A stretch of DNA of 23,976 bases. Origin: Amphiplicatus sp046296195. GTDB taxonomy: Bacteria > Pseudomonadota > Alphaproteobacteria > Caulobacterales > Parvularculaceae. The stretch covers positions 1-23,976 of the forward strand of contig JBKBLR010000040.1 of the NCBI GenBank assembly GCA_046296195.1. The letters run 5' to 3'. The notes under the pieces were generated by a model. That model was not told the DNA's origin and ran no database searches. It was given only the letters and a program-made list of their open reading frames with translations. Within the stretch, counting starts at the first letter, position 1, and each line of letters starts with the position of its first letter. Shown here piece by piece: positions 15,071-21,452 of this stretch. The translations under genes and the position numbers were made by a program.

Positions 15071-16417
15071 TCAGCCGCCGGCCTGGCGCGGGGCTTCCGG
15101 CGCCTCGAGGCGGATGTCGACCGCAGATTTCCGCTCGATGTCGCGAAGATACTGGTTGGCGATGCGCTGGAGATGACGCCCGTAAAGCCGGTCCTCGATC
15201 GCGTCACGCGACGGAATGCCGAGGCCTTCATCCACCTCGCAGGCATAAAAAACATGCAGCGCGTCGTCGGCCTCGACGGGATCGCTCATGTCGCCGCGGC
15301 GCAAGCCTTCGACGGCGCCGCGGAAGCGTTCGTCGATAGAACCGAGCGGGACGTTCTCGATGATGGCGACGCCGACGCCGGCCCCAAGATCCTGGCGCAG
15401 CGTGCGCCCGCCGACGCAGGCCTGCGAGGTCGCGAGCTTTTCGAGCGCAGCGCGCGCGGCCGCCCGACCCATCGACACCGGCGCGCCCGCATAGGCGAGG
15501 GTCCAGCTTTTCTCCCCCTGCTGCACGGCGGCGCGCTTGTCGCGCACGGCCATGATCATGAAAGCGCCTTCGGCGAGGATCGGGTTCGTCACCGCGCCCG
15601 GCGGCAATTGGCGCACCGCCTCGCTGAGCTCGACCGGCAACTCGCCGGCGCGCACCCAGCCCATGTCGCCGCCGGCGGCCGCCGTCGTGCAGGCGGAGAA
15701 TTGCTGCGCGACAACCGCGAAGGGAACGCCCTTGCGCATCTGCTCGATGAGTTGGAGGCCGCCCTGATAATAGGCCTGAGCGAGATCAGGCGAAGGCACC
15801 GGCAGGCAGATTTCAGAGACGAGGAGCTGTTCTTGCGTCGCGTCCTCGCGCAGGCGCTCGAGCGTCTGGTTGATCTCTTCGTCCTTGACCCGCGCGCGCT
15901 TGCCATAGCGGCCGCGGACAAGCTCCGGCCAGACGATGCCGGCGGCGATCTGCGTCTTGAGAGTGCTGATGGATACGCCGTCGAGCTTTAGCGCATGCTC
16001 AAGCTGCGCGGCCGTGAGGCCGCTCTGCGCCGCCATGTCCCGAAGCTCGGCCTCGATCGCCGACTCGGGCGCCTCGAGCTCGAACTTCTTGGCTTCCTGC
16101 AGCTTCAGCTGTTCCTCGACGAGATCGCGCACCGCCTGTTGCTGCAATCTCGGCAGCATCTGCGGGGTGACGCGCCCGCCCGAGGAAAGGATCATCAGCC
16201 GCAGGCGCTGCTCGACGTCGAAGGTTGTGATGACGGTGTCGTTGACGATGGCGGCGACGGCGCTCGCGGGCCCCTGGTAGGAAGCCGGAATGCCCTGACG
16301 GTTTTCGGCCTTGGCGCTGCCCGAGGCCGGCGCCTGAGCCCAGCCCGCGGCGCTCGCCGTGGCTGCAAGGCTGAAAATGGTTGATTTGAAAAGGGTTTTC
16401 AGAAAGCTCTTGCGCAC
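15071..16417 (-). CDS. surA: SurA-type periplasmic peptidyl-prolyl isomerase/chaperone
   Basis: A periplasmic chaperone for outer-membrane beta-barrel proteins. The 448-residue product has a signal peptide (about 1-29: basic MRKSFLKTLFK, hydrophobic core, cleavage after AQA). An N-terminal SurA domain (about 50-190) has IVNDTVITTFDVEQRLRL at its start, as in relatives. One parvulin PpiC domain (about 197-295) contains GGDMGWVRAGELP. A second, weaker region follows, then a C-terminal helix DRLYGRHLQRIANQYLRDI that pairs with the N-domain. Two cysteines in the parvulin region are unusual for a periplasmic protein. GTG 16417 is chosen because it begins exactly at the signal peptide and has a GGAG-type site upstream; longer starts to 16525 cross the promoter. 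lptD, usually adjacent, is missing. Confidence 0.9.
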   Translation of the reverse strand: MRKSFLKTLFKSTIFSLAATASAAGWAQAPASGSAKAENRQGIPASYQGPASAVAAIVNDTVITTFDVEQRLRLMILSSGGRVTPQMLPRLQQQAVRDLVEEQLKLQEAKKFELEAPESAIEAELRDMAAQSGLTAAQLEHALKLDGVSISTLKTQIAAGIVWPELVRGRYGKRARVKDEEINQTLERLREDATQEQLLVSEICLPVPSPDLAQAYYQGGLQLIEQMRKGVPFAVVAQQFSACTTAAAGGDMGWVRAGELPVELSEAVRQLPPGAVTNPILAEGAFMIMAVRDKRAAVQQGEKSWTLAYAGAPVSMGRAAARAALEKLATSQACVGGRTLRQDLGAGVGVAIIENVPLGSIDERFRGAVEGLRRGDMSDPVEADDALHVFYACEVDEGLGIPSRDAIEDRLYGRHLQRIANQYLRDIERKSAVDIRLEAPEAPRQAGG

Positions 16418-16496
16418 GCCTACCCGCTCCGCGTCAGCCGCCCCGAGACTTCGCCGGGCCGCCGGCCGCCGACTTTCATTCGTCCCCAATGCGCCG

Positions 16497-16525
16497 GGAA
16501 TAAGGCGAATTCGCCCCGACCGCAA
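16497..16525 (-). promoter_or_regulatory. Candidate surA-pdxA-rsmA promoter with palindrome
   Basis: On the minus strand TTGCGG (16525-16520) and TATTCC (16502-16497) are 17 bases apart. The spacer contains a perfect twelve-base palindrome GGCGAATTCGCC (16504-16515), well placed for a repressor. The predicted leader to the GTG at 16417 is about 75 bases. Both boxes are imperfect. Confidence 0.35.
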
Positions 16526-16555
16526 CCGGCGGGCGGGCGCCGGGCGGCGGCGACG

Positions 16556-17395
16556 TCATCGCGGCGCGAGCCAGATCGTCCGCTGCGCAAAATCGGCCGT
16601 AATGAGGAAATGGCGCAAATACCGCACGCCGATATTGAGATCGCCGGCGTTCTCGAGGTCGTCGACCGCCGCCTCGACGTCGTGGAAGGTCCGGCCGGCG
16701 ATGTCGAGCGAGGCAAGCCGCACCACCTTGCGCTCGATCTCGCCCCCGACGCCGCCGCCCTTGCGACGCGGAAGCGCGTCCGGATTCTCGAGGAGGCCGA
16801 GACTTCGCGCGAATCTCTCGCCGATGAGGATGTCGCTGCCGTTGCCGAGGTCGAATTCCGCCTTCGCCTCGCGGCCGTTGACCCGCACGCTGAAGGTTTC
16901 GATCCCTCGCTCTGACGCCAGAGGAAGGGCAACGCCGGCCGGCGTCATCGCGCGGGGGACGACGGCGATCATGCCGCTTTCGATGTCGACCGACACTCTC
17001 TCCTGATCGAAGAGCTCCCGCCCCATGATGAAGCGGACCGGCCGGCCGATGAGGCGTGTTGAAAGGTCGTTGAGATCGAGCACGGCGACCTTAAGTCCCT
17101 CGAGACTGACGCCCAGCGTTTCGATGGTTACGCCCTCGGCGAACGCGACGTCCTCCGCGCCGCCCGAACCTTTGGCGATCTCGGCGCTGGAACTCTCAAG
17201 GCCGATCTTCTCCGCCCATGCCCGGTCAGCAAAAGAAATTTCCGCCGCGCTGTCGAGCAGCGCCTCGACCGGCGCGCCGTTGACGGCGGCGTCGATGAAA
17301 AGGCGATCGCCAAAGACCTTCAGCGTGGGCGTTGAAGGGCCGGCGGCGCAGGCTGAAAGCGCCAAGGACGCGAGGAGAGCAAATCGGACCAACAT
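16556..17395 (-). CDS. Retropepsin-like aspartyl protease lipoprotein
   Basis: A 279-residue predicted lipoprotein (hydrophobic MLVRFALLASLALSAC, lipobox LSAC, Cys16). It appears to hold two retropepsin-type beta folds. The first (about 30-145) has ALLDSAAEISF with Asp48 in DSA, and ends IMGRELF...VSVDIESG. The second (about 155-279) has AEFDLGNGSDILIG with Asp182 in DLGN, and ends NIGVRYLRHFLITADF. Active retropepsins carry DTG or DSG, so both halves are altered; it may be a weak protease or a non-catalytic binding protein. ATG 17395 is preferred to TTG 17398. It lies upstream of surA on the same strand with a 138-base gap, where lptD is found in many relatives, and is divergent from the carboxyltransferase gene. 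Confidence 0.8.
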   Translation of the reverse strand: MLVRFALLASLALSACAAGPSTPTLKVFGDRLFIDAAVNGAPVEALLDSAAEISFADRAWAEKIGLESSSAEIAKGSGGAEDVAFAEGVTIETLGVSLEGLKVAVLDLNDLSTRLIGRPVRFIMGRELFDQERVSVDIESGMIAVVPRAMTPAGVALPLASERGIETFSVRVNGREAKAEFDLGNGSDILIGERFARSLGLLENPDALPRRKGGGVGGEIERKVVRLASLDIAGRTFHDVEAAVDDLENAGDLNIGVRYLRHFLITADFAQRTIWLAPR

Positions 17396-17421
17396 CAAAT
17401 CGTCTGTGAAGGATCGTCCGC

Positions 17422-17444
17422 CGCCGACATTCTATCGCCGACAT
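17422..17444. repeat. Nine-base direct repeat in a divergent control region
   Basis: CGCCGACAT occurs at 17422-17430 and again at 17436-17444, a period of 14 bases. It lies between the divergent starts of the aspartyl-protease-like gene and the carboxyltransferase gene. It could be a tandem regulator site or chance in GC-rich DNA. Confidence 0.3.
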
Positions 17445-17499
17445 CCGCGCGGCAGAAGCGGCGCCGACGCAGCAAGGGGTCGCTTCGTCGCATGAACTC

Positions 17500-17535
17500 A
17501 AAGCTTGATCGCGGCGACCGGCCGGGACAAGCTTT
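17500..17535 (+). promoter_or_regulatory. Inverted repeat before the carboxyltransferase gene
   Basis: AAAGCTTG (17500-17507) and CAAGCTTT (17528-17535) form a perfect eight-base inverted repeat with a 20-base GC-rich spacer, ending four bases before the ATG at 17540. Each arm also contains the palindrome AAGCTT. It could be an operator or a leader hairpin. If translation began at 17492 instead, it would be within the coding region. Confidence 0.4.
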
Positions 17536-17539
17536 CGGC

Positions 17540-19057
17540 ATGTCCTGGGAAAAAGAAGTCGCGGAACTCCGCCGCCGTGAAGCGCTCGCGGAAAGGATGG
17601 GCGGGCCCGACAAGCTCGCGCGCCAGAAGGAACGCGGCAAGCTGAACGCGCGCGAGCGCCTTGGCGCCATCCTTGACCAGGGCAGCTTCCGCGAGATCGG
17701 CAAGATCGCCGGCAAGGGCCGCTATTCCGAAAGCGGCGACCTGGAAGACTTCTCGCCTTCAAATTTCATTTTCGGGCGCGGACGCATCGGCGGGCGCAAC
17801 GTCATCGCGAGCGCTGACGATTTCACCGTCCGCGGAGGCGCGGCCGACGCCGCCATTCACCGCAAATTCGCCATGGCCGAACAGATGGCGCATGAGCTCG
17901 GCTTGCCGCTCATCCGCATGATCGACGGGACGGGCGGCGGCGGATCGGTGAAAAGCCTTGAACAGATGGGCTTCACCTATGTGCCTTTCGTGCCGGGCTG
18001 GGAGCATGTCGTCAAAAATCTTGACACCGTCCCGGTCGTCGCCCTCGCGCTCGGTCCCTGCGCCGGGCTCGGCGCGGCGCGCCTCGTCGCCAGCCATTAT
18101 TCGGTGATGGTGCGCGGCCTTGCGCAGGTCTTCACCGCCGGCCCCAAGGTCGCGGAAGGAATCGGCGAGGAACCACGCGATAATGAAGCGCTTGGCGGCG
18201 CCGACATTCATGCGAGGAACGGCGTCATTGACGACGAAGCGGAAAGCGAGATCGAAGCCTTCGCGCGGGCGCGCGCCTTTCTTTCCTACCTGCCGTCCTC
18301 GACGAAGGGGCGGGCGCCGCGCTTGACGAATGACGACCCCGCCGACCGTCGCGAGGAAAGCCTGCTGTCGATCGTGCCGCGCGACCGGCGCCAGGCTTAT
18401 TCGATGCGCAAGATCCTCGCCGCCGTCTGCGACAGGGATTCCGTATTCGAGATGGGGGCGCGCTGGGGCCGCGCGGTCATCACCGCCTTCGCGCGCTTCG
18501 ACGGCTGGCCGGTCGCGGTGCTGGCGAGCGATCCTACGTTCCTCGGCGGCTCATGGACGGCCGACGCTTCAGACAAGGCGCGGCGCTTTGTTCAGATGGC
18601 GGAGCTTTTCCGCTTGCCGGTCGCGCACTTCGTCGACAATCCGGGCTTCATGATCGGCCTCGAGGCCGAGAAAGCCGCCACGATCCGGCGCGGCGTCGAG
18701 GCCATGACTGCGATCTACAAGGCGTCGGTCCCGTGGGCGAGCATCATCATCCGCAAGGCCTATGGCGTCGCCGGCGCGGCGATGTCGAACCACACGCGGT
18801 ATCAATACCGCTTCGCCTGGCCGAGCGGAGATTGGGGCTCATTGCCGATGGAAGGCGGCGTTGAGGTCGCCTACAAGGCGGAGCTCGCCGCGAGCGATGA
18901 TCCGCAGGCCGAGCTTGCGCGCATCAAGGCGAGACTTGGCGCGGTCACGTCCCCTCTCCGCACGGCGGAGCAATTCCTCATCGAGGACATCATCGACCCG
19001 CGCGACACGCGCCCGCTTTTGTGCGAGTTCGCCGCGCTCGCCGGCGCGCAGACCTAA
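17540..19057 (+). CDS. Acyl-CoA carboxylase carboxyltransferase (beta) subunit
   Basis: Carboxyltransferase of a biotin-dependent acyl-CoA carboxylase (propionyl-, methylcrotonyl- or geranyl-CoA type), moving CO2 from biotin to an acyl-CoA. With ATG 17540 it is 505 residues, normal for the family. It has ARQKERGKLNARERL (28-42), the N-domain oxyanion segment DGTGGGGSVKSLEQMG (129-144), and ALALGPCAGLGAAR near 168-181. In the C-domain are VDNPGFMIG near 368-376 and KAYGVAGAAMSN near 403-414. MSWEKEVAELRRREAL fits relatives better than the 16 extra residues from ATG 17492. No biotin carboxylase or biotin carrier gene is adjacent, so the partner is encoded elsewhere and the substrate is open. 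It is divergent from the lipoprotein gene and its stop overlaps mutY by four bases. Confidence 0.92.
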   Translation: MSWEKEVAELRRREALAERMGGPDKLARQKERGKLNARERLGAILDQGSFREIGKIAGKGRYSESGDLEDFSPSNFIFGRGRIGGRNVIASADDFTVRGGAADAAIHRKFAMAEQMAHELGLPLIRMIDGTGGGGSVKSLEQMGFTYVPFVPGWEHVVKNLDTVPVVALALGPCAGLGAARLVASHYSVMVRGLAQVFTAGPKVAEGIGEEPRDNEALGGADIHARNGVIDDEAESEIEAFARARAFLSYLPSSTKGRAPRLTNDDPADRREESLLSIVPRDRRQAYSMRKILAAVCDRDSVFEMGARWGRAVITAFARFDGWPVAVLASDPTFLGGSWTADASDKARRFVQMAELFRLPVAHFVDNPGFMIGLEAEKAATIRRGVEAMTAIYKASVPWASIIIRKAYGVAGAAMSNHTRYQYRFAWPSGDWGSLPMEGGVEVAYKAELAASDDPQAELARIKARLGAVTSPLRTAEQFLIEDIIDPRDTRPLLCEFAALAGAQT

Positions 19058-20094
19058 GGCCGGCCCGAAGCGCCGAGGGCGCGTTCGACCGCCTTTTTCA
19101 TCACCGTCGGCAGGCGCGCGTCCGCGGGCGCGAGCCAGAGCTCGTTATCCGCGCGCCGGCCGTTCGGCGCCGGCGCCGTCATCACTTCAAGCTCCAAATG
19201 AAAATGGGTGAAGGTGTGGCGCACCGTTCCGGCGCGGCGCCACGCCACGCGCCCCTTTTGTTGCGGAGAAGAGGCCGGCGCTTCCGTCCATTCCGTGCCG
19301 GGAAGGCCGAGCATGCCGCCCAGAAGGCCCTTTTCAGGGCGGCGTTCGAACAGCACCTCGCCTTTTTCGTTGACGAGCGCAAAGGCGACGCCATAGCGGG
19401 TCGGCTTTCCGGCTTTCCTCGCTTTCACCGGCAAGATTCCGGCGATCCCGCGCTTGCGTCCTTCGCAATGCTCCGACAGCGGACAAAGGAGGCATTTCGG
19501 CGCGCGAGGAGCGCAGACCGTCGCGCCGAGATCCATCAGGCCTTGCGCAAAATCTCCCGATCGCCGCGCGGGCCAGACCGAGCCGATCGCGGCCTTGAGT
19601 TCCGGTTTCGCCCCCGGCAGCGGCGTCTCAATCGCGAACAGCCTTGCCGAGACACGCTCGATATTGCCGTCCATGATGACGGCGCGCCGGTCAAAGGCGA
19701 TCGCGGCGACCGCCGCCGCCGTGTAGTCGCCGATTCCGGGCAGCGCGCGCAGCCCGTCCTCCGTATCGGGAAACGCTCCGCGCGCCGCGACCGCCTGCGC
19801 GCATTTGTGAAGGTTTCGCGCCCGGGCGTAGTAACCGAGCCCCGCCCATTCGCTGAGAACGTTATCGAGCGGCGCCGCCGCCAGCGCCTCGACCGTCGGC
19901 CAGCGCGCCAGGAAGGCGTCGAAGCGAGGCCGGACCGTCGCGACAGTCGTTTGCTGCAGCATCACTTCGGAGAGCCAGACGCGATAGGGATCAGGCCGCG
20001 CGCCCGCCTTTCGGGCCTGCGGCCCGACGCGCCAGGGCAGGTCGCGGGCGCTGGCGTCGTACCATTTGAGCAAGGCGGCGGAGAGCGCGGGCAT
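19054..20094 (-). CDS. mutY: Adenine DNA glycosylase
   Basis: Removes adenine mispaired with 8-oxoguanine. The 346-residue protein has the glycosylase domain with catalytic Glu43 (SEVMLQQTTV) and a helix-hairpin-helix LPGIGDYTAAAVAAIAF (118-134). It also has catalytic Asp142 (MDGN) and a complete 4Fe-4S ligand set Cys194, Cys201, Cys204 and Cys210 (C-x6-C-x2-C-x5-C). The C-terminal NUDIX-like domain that recognises 8-oxoG follows (ALVNEKGEVLFERRPEKG, LGGMLGLPG). ATG 20094 gives the expected N-terminus. It is divergent from a DciA-like gene with only 30 bases between starts, and converges on the carboxyltransferase gene with a four-base overlap. The mutY / DUF721 / dsbA-like / smc neighbourhood recurs in alphaproteobacteria. 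Confidence 0.97.
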   Translation of the reverse strand: MPALSAALLKWYDASARDLPWRVGPQARKAGARPDPYRVWLSEVMLQQTTVATVRPRFDAFLARWPTVEALAAAPLDNVLSEWAGLGYYARARNLHKCAQAVAARGAFPDTEDGLRALPGIGDYTAAAVAAIAFDRRAVIMDGNIERVSARLFAIETPLPGAKPELKAAIGSVWPARRSGDFAQGLMDLGATVCAPRAPKCLLCPLSEHCEGRKRGIAGILPVKARKAGKPTRYGVAFALVNEKGEVLFERRPEKGLLGGMLGLPGTEWTEAPASSPQQKGRVAWRRAGTVRHTFTHFHLELEVMTAPAPNGRRADNELWLAPADARLPTVMKKAVERALGASGRP

Positions 20095-20124
20095 CGACGC
20101 CGCGCCTATGCTAGGATCGCCCCG

Positions 20125-20541
20125 ATGGTCAAACGCCGCCCGCCGCTCCGCGATCTGTCAGCCCCGCCGACGAGGGGGGCAAGGCCCGCCGCGCCGCCGC
20201 TTGGCCGGGCCGCCTCGGCGCTCGTCGCCGACCTCGCTCGCAAGACCCGGTTCGTCGATCCCGACCTTGCCGCGCGGTGGGCTGAAATCGCGGGGCCGGA
20301 GCTGTCGAAAATCTGCCGGCCCGGCCGCCTCTCCGGCGGACCCGCGGGCCGGACACTCGAAGTCATCGTTCCCCATGGCGCGGCGGCGACCTCGGTCGAA
20401 TTCGCGGCGGAAACGCTCCGGCGGCGGCTCAACGGCTTTTTCGGGCCGGACGCCATAAGCCGCATCGAGATCGTCCAGGGGCCGGCGCCAGCCTCGCCGA
20501 AGCCGCCGCTGTTTTCGCGCTTCCGGAAGCCAGCTCCTTAA
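20125..20541 (+). CDS. DciA-like (DUF721) protein
   Basis: A 138-residue protein of the DUF721 family. DciA proteins help load the replicative helicase DnaB in bacteria lacking DnaC/DnaI. The DUF721 core runs from about 28 to 115: LGRAASALVADLARKTRF, then WAEIAGPELSKICRPGRL with the conserved W..I.G, then TLEVIVPHGAAATSVEF and LRRRLNGFFG. The first 25 residues are Pro/Arg-rich and probably disordered, and the tail is short. ATG 20125 is the only sensible start. A weak promoter-like pair, TCGACGC (20094-20100) and GCTAGGAT (20110-20117), would start transcription at about the ATG, so the message may be leaderless. Helicase loading is inferred from the family. Confidence 0.83.
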   Translation: MVKRRPPLRDLSAPPTRGARPAAPPLGRAASALVADLARKTRFVDPDLAARWAEIAGPELSKICRPGRLSGGPAGRTLEVIVPHGAAATSVEFAAETLRRRLNGFFGPDAISRIEIVQGPAPASPKPPLFSRFRKPAP

Positions 20542-20587
20542 AATTTCGCGATATCCGGCAAGGCTTCGCCGACCCCTTTGCGCGACC

Positions 20588-20617
20588 TTGGACAAGCGCC
20601 GGGCCCCTTGCTATTCC
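20588..20617 (+). promoter_or_regulatory. Candidate promoter of the DsbA-like gene
   Basis: TTGGACA (20588-20594) and GCTATTCC (20610-20617) are 15 bases apart, close to the alphaproteobacterial pattern TTGACGS/GCTANAWC. Transcription would start about 50 bases before the ATG at 20675, which has AAGGCGG upstream. Confidence 0.4.
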
Positions 20618-20674
20618 GCCGAGCAAACGCCCTTCCCGCGAGGGCGAGGCCGAAAACCGAAAGGCGGACCGTCC

Positions 20675-21337
20675 ATGTTGAAATCGTTTCGCGCGCTCGC
20701 CCTTGCAGCGCCGCTCCTCTTCGCCGGCTGCTCAAAGGCGTCTTCCGAAGCCGGAACCGCGACGCTGGCGCAGCCCTCCGCGGCGAAGTTCGAGATTCTG
20801 CCCACGGACATGGTGATGGGCAAGGCCGACGCGCCGGTGACGCTCGTCGAGTATGCCTCGGTCACCTGCCCGCATTGCGCCGCGGTCAACGAGCAGATCA
20901 TGCCGTCGATCAAGGAGAAGTTCATCGACACCGGCAAAGTGAAGCTCGTGTTCCGGGAGTTCCCGACCGCCCCCGCAAATTACGCGATCATCGGCTCGCT
21001 TCTCGCGCGCTGCGCGGCGGAAAAGGCCGGACCCGACGCCTATTTCCTGATCACCGACGCGCTTTTCCGCCAGCAGCAGGCCTGGGTGAGCAAGGACGCC
21101 CGCGCCGAACTCATCAAGATCGTCGCCCAGGCGGGGATGGACGAGGCTGCGCTCGACGCCTGCGTCAAGCGCGAAGACCTGCAAAAGATCATCAACGACA
21201 ATGCGACGACGGCCCTCGAGAAGCACAAGGTCAACGGCACGCCCACCTTCTTCCTCAACGGCGAAAAGCTGCCGATCCGTTCGCCCGAGGATTTCGAAAA
21301 AGCGATCGCCGACGCGGTCGCGAAAGCCGGAGCCTGA
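20675..21337 (+). CDS. DsbA-family thioredoxin-fold lipoprotein
   Basis: An exported thiol-disulfide oxidoreductase of 220 residues. The signal sequence ends in LLFAGC, a good lipobox, so Cys19 is probably lipidated and the protein membrane-anchored. The thioredoxin fold carries the active site C65-P-H-C68, identical to that of DsbA, after VTLVEYASVT. The helical insertion follows, then a cis-proline motif NGTPTFFLNG near 185-194. The role is likely disulfide formation or exchange in envelope proteins. ATG 20675 starts exactly at the signal peptide with AAGGCGG upstream; a longer in-frame start at 20588 overlaps the candidate promoter and adds a charged extension incompatible with export. It sits between the DciA-like gene and smc. 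No DsbB-like gene is nearby. Confidence 0.92.
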   Translation: MLKSFRALALAAPLLFAGCSKASSEAGTATLAQPSAAKFEILPTDMVMGKADAPVTLVEYASVTCPHCAAVNEQIMPSIKEKFIDTGKVKLVFREFPTAPANYAIIGSLLARCAAEKAGPDAYFLITDALFRQQQAWVSKDARAELIKIVAQAGMDEAALDACVKREDLQKIINDNATTALEKHKVNGTPTFFLNGEKLPIRSPEDFEKAIADAVAKAGA

Positions 21338-21452
21338 TGGCGGTCCGGTTTATCCCCAGCCGCGGGCCTGAAATTGCCGCCTCCGGAGAATCGGCGATGA
21401 GTCGGCCCTTCAACCGCAGGGCGCTCGGCTTTCGCCTGTCAGGACCTTTCGC

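Noticed and set aside
19021..20541. A 506-codon plus-strand frame across mutY
   Set aside because: Most of it is antisense to mutY and Arg-rich. Only the final part, from ATG 20125, is the real DciA-like gene.
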